Positions 48,223 through 58,120 of a DNA stretch of 64,000 nucleotides are shown here, piece after piece. Position 1 is the stretch's first letter; every line of letters begins with the position of its first letter. The translations under genes and the position numbers were made by a program. The stretch comes from DASSTY01 sp035760645. Its GTDB lineage: Bacteria; Gemmatimonadota; Gemmatimonadetes; Gemmatimonadales; GWC2-71-9. The stretch lies in NCBI GenBank assembly GCA_035760645.1, contig DASTSO010000023.1, forward strand, positions 1 through 64,000. Direction: 5' to 3'. The notes beneath the pieces were generated by a model, which ran no database searches, was not told the DNA's origin, and worked only from the letters and a program-made list of their open reading frames with translations.

Positions 48223-49041
48223 GTGACGCGGCTGTACGTGCTGGGCAGCGGGTCGAAGGGCAACTGCTTCGCGGTGGAATGCGACGGGGCGACGCTCCTC
48301 GTCGAGGCGGGCTTCAGCGCGCGCGAGATCGAGCGGCGTGCCGTCGCCGCCGGGCTCGCGCTCGAGACGGTGGCGGGGATCGTCCTCACCCACGAGCACG
48401 GCGATCACGCCTGCGGCGCCCCGCGCCTCGCCCGCCAGCTCGGCGTCCCGGTGCTCACCGCGCCGGGCACCTGGTCGGCGCTCACCGGGGTCGCGGGCAC
48501 GACCCACTTCGCCCTCGGGCTCGGGCTCCACGCGCGGCTCGGCCCATTCACGGTGCACGCCTGCCCGACGAGCCACGACGCCGCGGAGCCGATCGCGCTC
48601 GTCGTCGAGTGTGCCGAGGGCGCGCACGCGCCGCCGGTCCGCATCGGCGTCGCCACCGACCTGGGCCGCCCGACCGCGGCGGTGCGCTATCTGCTGCGCG
48701 ACCTCACGGCCGTCGTCCTGGAGGCCAACTTCGACGAGGTGCGGCTCCGCACGAGCGGCTACCCGCCCTCGGTGCAGCAGCGGATCGCCGGCAGCGGCGG
48801 CCACCTCTCCAATCGCGCCTGTGCCGAGCTCCTCGCCGAGATGTTCCACCCCGGCCTCGGCACCGTGGTCCTCGCCCACCTGAGCCAGCGCTGCAACAGC
48901 GAGCAGGACGCGCGCGCCGCGGTCGAGCCCGCCCTCCGTCGCGCCGGCTTCAGCGGCACCGTCCACGTGGCGCTGCAGGACATGCCACTCGAGCCGATCG
49001 CGGTGCGGGCGTACGGAGCGCAGCTGGGGCTGGCGCTGTAG
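48223..49041 (+). CDS. MBL-fold metallo-hydrolase (YycJ/WalJ-like)
   Basis: A 272-residue beta-lactamase-fold hydrolase. It opens with YVLGSGSKGNCFAVECDGA, the characteristic YycJ/WalJ beginning, followed by the metal motif LTHEHGDHACG, the later SHDAAEPIA region and LAHLSQRCNSEQDARAA. Members are probable nucleases or hydrolases of unknown substrate; in Firmicutes WalJ accompanies the walKR genes, which are absent here. The GTG at 48223 is chosen with GAGG upstream. It ends at a long palindrome. Confidence 0.88.
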   Translation: MTRLYVLGSGSKGNCFAVECDGATLLVEAGFSAREIERRAVAAGLALETVAGIVLTHEHGDHACGAPRLARQLGVPVLTAPGTWSALTGVAGTTHFALGLGLHARLGPFTVHACPTSHDAAEPIALVVECAEGAHAPPVRIGVATDLGRPTAAVRYLLRDLTAVVLEANFDEVRLRTSGYPPSVQQRIAGSGGHLSNRACAELLAEMFHPGLGTVVLAHLSQRCNSEQDARAAVEPALRRAGFSGTVHVALQDMPLEPIAVRAYGAQLGLAL

Positions 49042-49048
49042 GACTGCT

Positions 49049-49121
49049 GGGGCGAACGACGGAGGGGCGGAAGACGCGCGGAGCAACGCTCCCGGTCTTC
49101 CGCCCCTCCGTCGTTCTCCCC
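49049..49121. terminator. Long inverted repeat between convergent genes, probable bidirectional terminator
   Basis: A perfect 22-bp stem (49054-49075 with 49095-49116) extends by 4 more pairs after one mismatch; the loop is 19 nt. It lies between the hydrolase stop (49041) and the stop of the minus-strand gene at 49140. No U-tract is visible. Confidence 0.6.
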
Positions 49122-49139
49122 GACCGCCCTGCTACCGCC

Positions 49140-49580
49140 TCACTCCTCCGTATCCGGGTCCCCCGGCACCTGCACCCCCGCGGGGCGCGGGGTCGCGGGG
49201 CCGACCCGCTTGAGGGTGACGGGCTCGTTGAGGTCGCCGCCGGAGAGGGTGAGCTGGTCGCCCTTCACCTGGACCTTGTAGGCGACCCACTCGCCGCCCA
49301 GGGCGAGGAGGACGGTGTCCTGGCCGGGCCGCATCCGCCAGCGGACGATCTCCCTGCCGTAGCTCGCGCTCGAGTCCGGGCGGATGACGACGCGCTGGAC
49401 GGCGTCCTTCCCCTTGGCCTGCGCGGGGCGGGTCCTGGCCTGCCAGGTGCCGACGATGTCCGGGGTGGAGGACACTCGGGCGCTGCGAGTGGACATGGTC
49501 TGCGCGGCCGCAGGCCGCACGGCGGGCACGAGAGCCACGAGGAGGGCGCCCAGCGCCCAGCGGAACTTCGACGACGTCAC
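49140..49580 (-). CDS. Hypothetical exported protein
   Basis: A 146-residue protein with a signal peptide (about 1-25, FRWALGALLVALVPAVRPAAAQ) followed by a small beta-rich domain (DIVGTWQARTRPAQ, RVVIRPDSSASYGREIVRW, WVAYKVQVKGDQLTLSGGDL). The GTWxA opening and strands that follow recall lipocalin-like or DUF2147-type folds, without certainty. The GTG at 49580 is chosen because GGGGGA lies upstream and it gives a proper signal peptide; a longer ATG at 49742 has none. Function unknown. Confidence 0.7.
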   Translation of the reverse strand: MTSSKFRWALGALLVALVPAVRPAAAQTMSTRSARVSSTPDIVGTWQARTRPAQAKGKDAVQRVVIRPDSSASYGREIVRWRMRPGQDTVLLALGGEWVAYKVQVKGDQLTLSGGDLNEPVTLKRVGPATPRPAGVQVPGDPDTEE

Positions 49581-49671
49581 GGATCCCCCGGTGTAGTGGA
49601 GCGAATGACCCCGGGGCGACGACGGGCCGCGGGGCAGCGGCAAAGCTAACTGCACACTGTGTGCCTGAACA

Positions 49672-49709
49672 GACGAACGCCCCGGCGGGTTTCCGCCGGG
49701 GCGTTCGTC
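49672..49709 (-). terminator. 17-bp stem, GTTT loop, terminator of groL
   Basis: Arms 49672-49688 and 49693-49709 (GACGAACGCCCCGGCGG and complement) form a very strong hairpin 20 nt downstream of the groL stop. No long U-run follows, as with other terminator-like hairpins in this GC-rich sequence. Confidence 0.75.
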
Positions 49710-49728
49710 GTGACGGCGGGGTGGCCGC

Positions 49729-51360
<1,632 letters not shown>

Positions 51361-51418
51361 TGCTAGTCTCCTCAGTCTGGTCTGACGCTGGATGACGCTG
51401 AATGCGGGGGAATGCGGC

Positions 51419-51721
51419 TCAGCCGATCTTGGCCAGGACGTCCGAGGCCTTGATGATGACGACCTCCTCGCCCTCGACCGTGACGTTGGTGCCGCTGTAC
51501 TTCCCGTAGATCACCTTGTCGCCGACCTTGAGCTCCATCGGCACCCGCTCGCCCTTCTCGAACCGGCCCGGGCCGACGGCGATCACCTCACCCTGGGTCG
51601 GCTTCTCCTTGGCGGTGTCGGGGATGTAGAGGCCGCCACGCATCTGCTCCGCCTCGTCGGCCGCACGCACGACCACCCGGTCTTCCAGCGGCTGAATCTT
51701 CAGCTCGGTCTTCGTCGCCAT
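51419..51721 (-). CDS. groS: Co-chaperonin GroES (10 kDa)
   Basis: A 100-residue cap of the GroEL chamber. The pattern IQPLEDRVVVRAADEAEQMRGGLYIPDTAKEKPTQGEVIAVGPG includes the mobile loop (residues 16-38), and KVIYGKYSGTNVTVEGEEVVIIK ends it. The ATG at 51721 is used rather than the in-frame 51763 because it matches the family length. Transcription starts from the promoter at 51812-51839, near CIRCE. Confidence 0.99.
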   Translation of the reverse strand: MATKTELKIQPLEDRVVVRAADEAEQMRGGLYIPDTAKEKPTQGEVIAVGPGRFEKGERVPMELKVGDKVIYGKYSGTNVTVEGEEVVIIKASDVLAKIG

Positions 51722-51773
51722 CGGGTATCCTCCACAGCGTTCTTGATGAGGTAAGTACAACACACCGAACGAG

Positions 51774-51800
51774 TTAGCACTCGCGCGACCCGAGTGCCAA
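51774..51800 (-). promoter_or_regulatory. CIRCE operator (HrcA binding site) of groESL
   Basis: TTAGCACTC (51774-51782), 9 nt, GAGTGCCAA (51792-51800): the CIRCE inverted repeat with a single mismatch in 9 bp. It lies just downstream of the promoter, about the transcription start, and 50 nt before groS. Predicts repression by HrcA and release on heat shock. hrcA is not in the window. Confidence 0.93.
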
Positions 51801-51811
51801 CGCCGGCGGTC

Positions 51812-51839
51812 AATCTATACGCCCCGGGATTCCTGTCAA
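51812..51839 (-). promoter_or_regulatory. groESL promoter (TTGACA-16-TAGATT)
   Basis: The minus strand has -35 TTGACA (51834-51839) and -10 TAGATT (51812-51817), 16 bp apart. The start would be near 51805, beside the CIRCE operator. A vegetative promoter held by HrcA is the usual arrangement. Confidence 0.75.
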
Positions 51840-52051
51840 GCGAGCCCCGGGAACCGGCGTCGCCGCGGCGGGCGAGCAACCCGGGTGCCGCCGATTTCGG
51901 CCAAAATGACAAGCGTGGCGGCAGTTCCGCCCTCGCTCGCGACAGACCCGGCGTCGGTTTGGCACCCGCCGGTGCGCTGACCCGAGCGCGTGCTTGACAT
52001 GGCTGGCCCGGCCGGAGAGGTTTGGCGCGACTTTTCCGCCTGGAGCTTCCG

Positions 52052-53443
52052 ATGTCGCTGTTCCGTACGCTCGCGGCCGCCGCGCTGGTCGCCGGCGCCG
52101 CCCCGCTCGCCACGGTGTCCGCCACGCCGGCCGAGGCGCGCCCGGTTTCGCCCGGGGTCGTCGCCGACACCGGCGCGACGCTGAAGGTGACCGTCGACTC
52201 CTCGAAGCACATCGTGCGCATCCTCGCCGGACCGTTCGACCTCCAGAACATGCCGGCGATGGACGACCACGGCATGATGGACCACGGGATGACGCACGAC
52301 ACCCCGCTCTACCGCTTCGCCTGGCCGGTCGAGGGATGGATGCGCGGCTTCGAGTGGCGCCTCAAGGCGGCCGACGGCAGCGTCGTGCCGCGCGAGGTGA
52401 TGCACCACATGATCATGGTGAACCTGAGCCGCCGGCAGCTGCTCTACAACGCCGCCGAGCGCCTCCTCGGCGCCGGCTCGGAGACCGAGGACATCAGCGT
52501 CCCGAAGACGATCGGCGTGCCGATGCAGCCGGGCGCGGATCTCGGCTTCTACATCGCCTGGCACAACTCGACGGGCCACGACCTCAAGGGCGTCTACCTC
52601 GAGTTCGACATGCTGTGGATGCCGAAGAACCAGGCGCCGCGGCCCGTCAACGCGCTGCCGCTGTACATGGACGTGAACCTCACGGTGGGCGGCACCAACA
52701 CGTACGACGTGCCGCCGGGCCACTCCGAGAAGAGCTGGGAATTCACCATGCCGATCAACGGCAAGATCCTGGGCCTCGGCGGGCACATGCACGACTACGG
52801 CGCGTGGGTCAAGCTCGTCGACGCCGAGAACGGCAAGGAGCTCGCGCGCGTCACCGCGAAGCGGACGAAGGAGGGCAAGATCCTCGGCGTGAGCCGCAAG
52901 CTCTTCGGCGTCTCCGGCGAGGGTCTCAAGGTGAAAGCCGGCCACCGCTATCGCGTCGTCGGCGCCTACGACAACCCGACGGGCGTGCTCCAGAAGAACG
53001 GCGCGATGGCGCACATGTCGGGCCTCTTCACGCCCGACAACCTCGCCGACTGGCCGGCGATCGACCGCAGCGACTCGACGTTCAAGGTCGACATGGCCTC
53101 GCTGAACCTCGACAGCACGGGCGCGCCGCTCGCCCGCCCCGCCGCGACGCACGGCGGACACGACATGGAGCACATGCACCACGGCGCCGCGGCGAGCGAC
53201 TCCACCGGGCACGACATGGCCGACCACGACATGAGCGACCACGACATGAGCGGCCACGACATGAGCGGGCACGACATGAGCGGGCACGAGATGTCGGGCC
53301 AGGCCGCGAGCGACAGCGCGGCCGCGGCCCACGGCGCGCACCCGCACACGCACCAGGCGCCGGCGAAGGCCCCGGCCAAGGCGCCCGCGCCGAAGCGGAC
53401 CGCCAAGGACACCACGAAGCCCGCGGCGAAGCCGTCGCGCTGA
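52052..53443 (+). CDS. Exported copper-type protein with Met/His-rich tail
   Basis: A 463-residue exported protein with a signal peptide (about 1-29, ATPAEA end). The core resembles copper type-II monooxygenase-like domains: MHHMIMVNLS (118-126), and LGLGGHMHDYGAWVKL at 241-255 with the HxH pair. Residues 385-416 are tandem HDMSG/HDMSD pentads, with further His/Met clusters at 66-81 and 370-377, likely copper or silver ligands. A Pro/Ala/Lys tail ends it. GGAG lies 7 nt before ATG 52052. It probably handles periplasmic metal; not proven. Confidence 0.8.
   Translation: MSLFRTLAAAALVAGAAPLATVSATPAEARPVSPGVVADTGATLKVTVDSSKHIVRILAGPFDLQNMPAMDDHGMMDHGMTHDTPLYRFAWPVEGWMRGFEWRLKAADGSVVPREVMHHMIMVNLSRRQLLYNAAERLLGAGSETEDISVPKTIGVPMQPGADLGFYIAWHNSTGHDLKGVYLEFDMLWMPKNQAPRPVNALPLYMDVNLTVGGTNTYDVPPGHSEKSWEFTMPINGKILGLGGHMHDYGAWVKLVDAENGKELARVTAKRTKEGKILGVSRKLFGVSGEGLKVKAGHRYRVVGAYDNPTGVLQKNGAMAHMSGLFTPDNLADWPAIDRSDSTFKVDMASLNLDSTGAPLARPAATHGGHDMEHMHHGAAASDSTGHDMADHDMSDHDMSGHDMSGHDMSGHEMSGQAASDSAAAAHGAHPHTHQAPAKAPAKAPAPKRTAKDTTKPAAKPSR
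53207..53297 (+). repeat. 15-bp tandem repeat encoding HDMSG/HDMSD pentads
   Basis: Near-identical 15-bp units of the type GGCCACGACATGAGC repeat about five to six times within the copper-type gene. They encode His-Asp-Met-Ser-Gly pentapeptides, so the repeat number could change by slippage without shifting the frame. Confidence 0.8.
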
Positions 53444-53470
53444 GCGGGTTCCGCCCGGCAGCACCACGCA

Positions 53471-53512
53471 GAACGGCCCGTCGGAGCGTCTCCGACGGGC
53501 CGTTCGCCTTTT
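53471..53512 (+). terminator. 16-bp stem terminator after the copper-type gene
   Basis: GAACGGCCCGTCGGAG (53471-53486) pairs with 53490-53505 across a 3-nt loop and is followed by GCCTTTT (53506-53512). It lies 27 nt after the stop and also 22 nt downstream of the opposing NlpC/P60 stop, so it may serve both. Confidence 0.85.
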
Positions 53513-53533
53513 CGTCCCCGCGTCGCTCGCCGC

Positions 53534-54115
53534 CTACTCCACGATCCGCCGCACCCCGACCCAGCGCCGAAGCCACCACCGGCCGTCGGGATCGTTCCGG
53601 CTCAGCAGACTCACCCGCACGCCGCGGCTCGCGCTGTGGATGAACCGCCCGTCGCCGACGTACATGCCGACGTGCGTGACGCGCCGGCCGCGCTCGGCGA
53701 AGGTCAGGATGTCGCCGGGGGCCAGCCGGTCGGGATCGCGCGCGACGGCGCGGCCCTCGCGAGCCTGATCGACGCTCCGGCGCGGCAGCGCGACGCCGAT
53801 CCGGGCGTAGGCGTGCTGGATGAGCCCCGAGCAATCGAAGCCGTCGCCGTCCTCGCCGCGGCCGCCGAGCTGATAGCGCGTCCCCATCGCCTCGCGCACC
53901 GTCTGCACCACGCGCTCGCGCAGCGCGACGAGGCGCTCGAGCGGCGAGGGCTCCGCCTCGGGCGGCGCGTCGGTACGCGAGGCCTCCGCGCGCCGCGCCT
54001 CGCGCACGGGGTCGGCGGGCCCGGTCGCCCACCAGTCGGGGACGGGCCCCGGATTGGCCGCGCAGGCGCCCAGGAGCAGCAGCGCGGGGACGAGGACCAG
54101 CCGGCGGCCGGTCAC
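53534..54115 (-). CDS. NlpC/P60 family lipoprotein hydrolase
   Basis: A 193-residue predicted lipoprotein (LLGAC, Cys18) with an NlpC/P60 domain at about 75-190, a cysteine peptidase that cuts peptidoglycan stem peptides. The catalytic Cys95 is in DGFDCSGLIQ; His148 in VTHVGMYVG and His160 in IHSASRGV complete the site. The length is typical for the Spr/NlpC type. The ATG at 54115 overlaps the stop of the upstream lipoprotein gene (ATGA), within the membrane-gene cluster to 55572. Confidence 0.93.
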   Translation of the reverse strand: MTGRRLVLVPALLLLGACAANPGPVPDWWATGPADPVREARRAEASRTDAPPEAEPSPLERLVALRERVVQTVREAMGTRYQLGGRGEDGDGFDCSGLIQHAYARIGVALPRRSVDQAREGRAVARDPDRLAPGDILTFAERGRRVTHVGMYVGDGRFIHSASRGVRVSLLSRNDPDGRWWLRRWVGVRRIVE

Positions 54116-54591
54116 CGCGCGCGCAGGTGCTGCATCTGCGAGGGGGGGATCGGCTGGCCGGTGCGCAGGTCGATGCCGTAGAGCGGGCCCGGCCGGCAGC
54201 CGTTCGAGAGGTGCGCCTCCGCGACGGTGTCGTTGACGAAGCGCGGCGTCTCGGTCGTGTAGAAGAGCGGCACCGGCGTGCGGCGGCCGCCCGCGCGCGT
54301 GTCGCGCAGCTCGATCCCGCGCTCGAGGCAGCGGCGGCCCGCGCTGTCGGTCGCCGGGCGCGCGAGCGTGAACCAGATCTGCATGCCGTCCCGCTCGGCG
54401 GCGAGCGAATCCCCGGCGGCGCGCCCGGCGGTCGCTGCCGCCGGAGCCGCGGCGGAATCCGTCCGCGCGGAATCGGCCGTCGCGGCGCGGGTGGGCGTCG
54501 CCCGCTCCCCGCCGCAGGCGGCGAGGGCGAGCGTCGCCAGGGCCGCCGGTGCGAACCCGGGTCGGAGCGATCGAAGCGCAGAACGATTCAC
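54112..54591 (-). CDS. Hypothetical lipoprotein
   Basis: A 159-residue predicted lipoprotein (ALAAC lipobox, Cys about 26) of low complexity to residue 65, then a short folded part (GMQIWFTLARPATDSAGRRC, PVPLFYTTETPRFVNDTVAEAHLSNGC). I do not recognise it. The GTG at 54591 overlaps the stop of the preceding gene (GTGA), and its own end overlaps NlpC/P60, so all four genes form one operon. Confidence 0.65.
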   Translation of the reverse strand: MNRSALRSLRPGFAPAALATLALAACGGERATPTRAATADSARTDSAAAPAAATAGRAAGDSLAAERDGMQIWFTLARPATDSAGRRCLERGIELRDTRAGGRRTPVPLFYTTETPRFVNDTVAEAHLSNGCRPGPLYGIDLRTGQPIPPSQMQHLRAR

Positions 54592-54923
54592 GAGCTCGCC
54601 TCCGCGGGTGGGGGCCGGTGCGCCGCGTCCTCCTCGGGATCGAGCTGCGGTGCGCCGGCCACGATGTCGGGGGTCCCGTCCTCGGCGACGGCGAGCACCT
54701 CGCGGATCTCGGGCGAGGCGCGCAGGAGCCGCAGCCACAGGAGGAGCCCGGTGAAGCCGGCGAGCCCGCCGGCGATGGCCGTGACGATCAGGCCGGTGAA
54801 CGGATCGCGGATGCGCGTGGCGAGCATGGCGCCGGCGACGCAGCCGAAAAACGAAGCTGCCCACGCCATGAAGGGCGTGAGCAGCCAGCCGAACGCGCGG
54901 AAGACGAGGCGGAGCCAGCGCAC
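54588..54923 (-). CDS. Small membrane protein of unknown function
   Basis: A 111-residue protein with two to three predicted membrane segments (WLLTPFMAWAASFFGCVAGA; GLIVTAIAGGLAGFTGLLLWL) and an acidic, cytoplasmic-like C-terminal tail (VLAVAEDGTPDIVAGAPQLD). No family recognised. The start is GTG at 54923, 19 nt after the upstream gene's stop, and its own stop overlaps the next start (GTGA). Confidence 0.68.
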   Translation of the reverse strand: MRWLRLVFRAFGWLLTPFMAWAASFFGCVAGAMLATRIRDPFTGLIVTAIAGGLAGFTGLLLWLRLLRASPEIREVLAVAEDGTPDIVAGAPQLDPEEDAAHRPPPAEASS

Positions 54924-54942
54924 GGGCGTCGCCTCGCGCGGC

Positions 54943-55572
54943 TTACGCGGCGCGCCGCGTCCCGAGGAGCGAGACGAGGAGCGCGAGCGCGAGGCCCGGC
55001 AGGAACGAGACGCCGAAGGTGCCGATCCCCCAGGCCGCGCCCGGGAAGTGCGCGAGCACGGCGACGATCATCACGAGCACCGTGAGCCCGAAGATCAGGC
55101 CGAGCTGCCCGCCGACGGAGGGCTGGCCGTGCTTCGTCGTCTGGTTGGCGAGGATCCACGCGCCGAACCAGGGGATGAACGTGCCGACCATCCACCAGAC
55201 CGGGTGGTACCACCAGTTCGCGCCGCCGCCGATCTCGAGCCAGCGGTTGGTGTAGGTGCCGATCGGCTGCAGGATGGCGACGTCGAGGAGCAGGAACGCG
55301 GCCGTGCCCATGAGGCCGATGCCCGCCGCCCCGGCGATCCCCTCGATCGTGAGCGCCCGCGTCCAGATGCCGGGCAGCGCCACGACGGCCGCGAGGCCGG
55401 CGACGAGGATGATGAGGCAGAGGATGAGCTCGATGGGGCCGCTCAGGAAGCGGTCGACGAGGGAATACAGCAGGACGAGGACCGCCTCGATGATGCCGAG
55501 CTTGATGCCGGCCCGCAGCACCCAGGGCAGGTCGGTCACGTCGAAGTCGCTGCGCGTCGCCACTGCGGTCAT
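54943..55572 (-). CDS. Polytopic membrane protein of unknown function
   Basis: A 209-residue protein with about six hydrophobic stretches (for example LGIIEAVLVLLYSLVDRFL, ELILCLIILVAGLAAVVALP, GLALALLVSLLG). The N-terminal about 20 residues are soluble. No family is recognised. The ATG at 55572 is preceded by GGAG and by a promoter with a perfect TATAAT at 55614. It is first of a four-gene operon ending with NlpC/P60. Confidence 0.72.
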   Translation of the reverse strand: MTAVATRSDFDVTDLPWVLRAGIKLGIIEAVLVLLYSLVDRFLSGPIELILCLIILVAGLAAVVALPGIWTRALTIEGIAGAAGIGLMGTAAFLLLDVAILQPIGTYTNRWLEIGGGANWWYHPVWWMVGTFIPWFGAWILANQTTKHGQPSVGGQLGLIFGLTVLVMIVAVLAHFPGAAWGIGTFGVSFLPGLALALLVSLLGTRRAA

Positions 55573-55613
55573 GCCGTCTCCAGGTAGTGTGAGACTCGGG
55601 CTGTGAGGCCCCA

Positions 55614-55643
55614 ATTATATCGCGGGGCCCCGGGCGGGGCCAA
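55614..55643 (-). promoter_or_regulatory. Promoter of the membrane-protein operon (TTGGCC-18-TATAAT)
   Basis: The minus strand has -35-like TTGGCC (55638-55643) and a perfect -10 TATAAT (55614-55619), 18 bp apart, with transcription starting near 55607. The 35-nt leader ends at the ATG of the 54943-55572 gene. Confidence 0.6.
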
Positions 55644-55675
55644 GGGCCGCGCCGGGACCCGGGGAATTCGCCCGG

Positions 55676-56587
55676 TCAGCGCCCCCAGGCGAGGAGCGCC
55701 GCCACGTCGGTCACCGCCCAGGCGCCGAGGGCGAGATACATCCCCCGCTGGTGGGCCGCGGGGGTCCAGCGCTCCGCGCCGCGGCGCCACGGCAGCAGCA
55801 CGGCGAGCCAGGCGGCGAGCGCGACGCCGAGCGCGGCCCAGCGCAGCGGATCGGCGCCCGCCATCCCCCACCCCGCCTGCCGCCCCGCCGCGGCGAAGAG
55901 CGCGAAGGCGAGCAGCGCGGCCGCGAGCGCCACGTCGAGACTGCGCCGCAGGCCGAGCCGCAGCGCCAGCGTGCGGTCGCCGCGGCGCCGGTCCTCCTCC
56001 GCCTGGTAGAGCTGCGTCAGCGGATAGAGCGCGGCGAAGAGCGGGCAGAAGCCCAGCAGGAGGAGCGCACCCCAGGCGGTGAGCGGCCGGCCCGTGGCGG
56101 CCCAGCCCGCGAACGGCGTCAGGGTGCCGAAGCCCCACATGTTGATGACCCAGTCGGCGCCCGCCACCGCCTTGAGCCGCGCGGGCGGCACCGAGTAGAG
56201 CACCGAGAGCACGAGGCAGAGCGCGTACGCCGCGACGTAGGGTCCGGGGAGCAGGAGGGCGCCGGCGAGCCCGAGCAGCATGAGCCCCATCCCGAAGCCG
56301 AAGAGATGGGACGGCGGCGGCGGCGGCCGGCGCAGGTAGGCGATGTCCCCCTCGTCGCGGTCGAAGGCGGAGTTGATGGCGAGCGTGCCGCCGTTGAGCC
56401 CGGCGACCCACAGCCCGAGGCCGAGGAGCCCGGGCCCAAGCTGCTCGCCGGCGGCGACGCCGTCGAGTCCGACGGCGAGCGCGTAGCCCAGCGCCGTGTG
56501 GGCCGCCATGATCGGCCATTCCGCGGGGCGCGTGTGGAGGACGTAGTCGAAGCGCCGGCCGAGGAGCCGGTAGCCGAGCGTGCGCAT
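55676..56587 (-). CDS. UbiA-type prenyltransferase family membrane protein
   Basis: A 303-residue protein with eight or nine predicted membrane segments. The first Asp-rich motif reads NSAFDRDEGD (about 72-81), a variant of NDxxDxxxD; the second is YQAEEDRRRGDRT (about 195-207). UbiA enzymes attach prenyl chains to aromatic rings, chlorophyllide or related acceptors. The acceptor here is unknown. The ATG at 56587 lies 6 nt after the coaX stop, so it ends the mutL-to-UbiA operon. Confidence 0.86.
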   Translation of the reverse strand: MRTLGYRLLGRRFDYVLHTRPAEWPIMAAHTALGYALAVGLDGVAAGEQLGPGLLGLGLWVAGLNGGTLAINSAFDRDEGDIAYLRRPPPPPSHLFGFGMGLMLLGLAGALLLPGPYVAAYALCLVLSVLYSVPPARLKAVAGADWVINMWGFGTLTPFAGWAATGRPLTAWGALLLLGFCPLFAALYPLTQLYQAEEDRRRGDRTLALRLGLRRSLDVALAAALLAFALFAAAGRQAGWGMAGADPLRWAALGVALAAWLAVLLPWRRGAERWTPAAHQRGMYLALGAWAVTDVAALLAWGR

Positions 56588-56593
56588 CCGGGC

Positions 56594-57400
56594 TCAGCCG
56601 TCGGCGCCGGCGTCCACGCCGAGGTGGCGCGCGGCGATCCGCAGCCCCTGCAGCGTGAGGTCGGGGTCCACCATCTCGATGCTCCGCGTGAGCGGCGCGA
56701 CGATCCCCGCGAGCCCGCCGGTGGCGACCACCTTGACCGCGGCGCCGTCGCCCGGCCATTCGGCGCGGGTGCGCGCCACGAGGCCGTCGATCGCGTCGGC
56801 GGTGCCGTAGAGGACGCCGGCCTGGATGCACTCCTCGGTCCGGCGCCCGATGACGCGCGGCGGCGGGTAGAGCTCCGTGGCCGGCAGCTTGGCGGCGCGG
56901 CGCGTGAGCTGGTCGGCCGCGGTGCGCAGGCCGGGCATGATGATCCCGCCCAGAAAGCGGCAGTCGGCGGTGATGCAGTCGAAGGTCGTCGCGGTGCCGA
57001 AGTCCACCACGATCGTGTCCACCCGATAGAGCTCGGCCGCGGCGAGGACGTTGACGATGCGGTCGGCGCCGACGCTGAGCGGCTCGTCCACGTCGAGCCG
57101 CACCGGCAGGCGGCCCTCGACCGCGGCGCGGCCGTCCACGGCGACCGGCTCGCACCCCGTGGCGCTCCGCACCCCGTCGGCGACGCTCCGCGTGACCATG
57201 GGCGCGACGGAGGCCAGGCAGCAGCCGCGCACCTCGTTGGGCGAGAAGCCGCCGGCGAGGAGGAAGCCCGAGAGGGCGGACGCCCACTCGTCGGGCGTGC
57301 GGTCGGGTTGCGTCGTCATCCGCCAGTGGCCGGCGACCTGGCCGCCCTGGAAGAGGCCGACGGTGATCTCCGTGTTGCCGATGTCGAGCGTGAGGAGCAT
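56594..57400 (-). CDS. coaX: Type III pantothenate kinase
   Basis: A 268-residue kinase for the first step of coenzyme A synthesis, a form that needs K+ or NH4+ and resists feedback by CoA. Diagnostic parts are LLTLDIGNTEITVGLFQG (phosphate 1), the VGADRIVNVLAAAELY region and VDFGTATTFDCITAD (phosphate 2). The ATG at 57400 lies 12 nt after birA. The birA-coaX pair occurs widely in bacteria. Confidence 0.97.
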   Translation of the reverse strand: MLLTLDIGNTEITVGLFQGGQVAGHWRMTTQPDRTPDEWASALSGFLLAGGFSPNEVRGCCLASVAPMVTRSVADGVRSATGCEPVAVDGRAAVEGRLPVRLDVDEPLSVGADRIVNVLAAAELYRVDTIVVDFGTATTFDCITADCRFLGGIIMPGLRTAADQLTRRAAKLPATELYPPPRVIGRRTEECIQAGVLYGTADAIDGLVARTRAEWPGDGAAVKVVATGGLAGIVAPLTRSIEMVDPDLTLQGLRIAARHLGVDAGADG

Positions 57401-57412
57401 GGGGTCTCCGGT

Positions 57413-58120
57413 TCAGGCGGCGAGGACGACCGAGCCCGAGCGCGCGGCGACGAGGGTGCCGTCCGCGGTGCGCACCCGGAGCGCGCCGTCGGCGTCCACG
57501 CCGTCGGCGACGCCGGCCACCGGCTCGCGCAGCGTGCGGCCCCGCAGCCAGTCGCGCGCCTCGAAGGCGGCGATCTCGAGCGCGCTCAGCGGCCCGGTGT
57601 GCTCGCCCACGGTGCGCAGCGCGGCGAGGAGCGGCTCGAAGACCATGGCCACGGTGAGCCCGGGAAAGAGCTCGCCGAGCGCGAGCGCCGCGGTCCGGGC
57701 GTCGCGCGGGACGGGATTGGTCACGTTGAGCCCGATCCCGGCGGCGACCCACGCGGGCCGCTCGCCCTGCCAGCGCGCCTCGCAGAGGATCCCGCCGAAC
57801 TTCCGCTCGCCGAGCATGAGGTCGTTCGGCCACTTGAGCCGCACGCGCTCGACGCCGGCCCGCGCGAGCGCCGCCGCCGCCGCGAGCCCGATCCGCAGGC
57901 TCAGCACCTCGACCGCCGCGGGATCGTCGGGCCGATAGAGGACGCTGAGCCAGAGCCCGCCCGCCGGCGAGCGCCACTCGCGGCCGCGCGACCCGCGCCC
58001 GCTCGTCTGCACGTCGGCGACGACCGCGGTGCCCGCCGGCGCCCCCCGCTCGGCGAGCGCGTGCAGGGCGTCCTGCGTCGAGGCGACCTCGCCGTAGCGG
58101 ACCAGCTCCGGCGCGCTCAC
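57413..58120 (-). CDS. birA: Biotin-[acetyl-CoA-carboxylase] ligase (monofunctional BirA)
   Basis: A 235-residue ligase that links biotin to carboxylase carrier proteins. The motifs are STQDALHALAERGAP, the biotinyl-AMP loop TSGRGSRGREWRSPAGGLWLSVLY and LKWPNDLMLGERKFGGILCE. It has no N-terminal DNA-binding domain, so it is not a repressor. The GTG at 58120 overlaps the uppP stop (GTGA). coaX follows after 12 nt. Confidence 0.96.
   Translation of the reverse strand: MSAPELVRYGEVASTQDALHALAERGAPAGTAVVADVQTSGRGSRGREWRSPAGGLWLSVLYRPDDPAAVEVLSLRIGLAAAAALARAGVERVRLKWPNDLMLGERKFGGILCEARWQGERPAWVAAGIGLNVTNPVPRDARTAALALGELFPGLTVAMVFEPLLAALRTVGEHTGPLSALEIAAFEARDWLRGRTLREPVAGVADGVDADGALRVRTADGTLVAARSGSVVLAA

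Noticed and set aside
49651..49664. TGCACACTGTGTGC palindrome downstream of groL as an operator
   Set aside because: The arms are only 6-7 bp with a short centre, and there is no promoter next to it.
51994..52022. TTGACA 58 nt before the copper-type gene as a promoter
   Set aside because: The position 17 bp downstream reads GAGGTT, a poor -10; the promoter may be real but is not supported.
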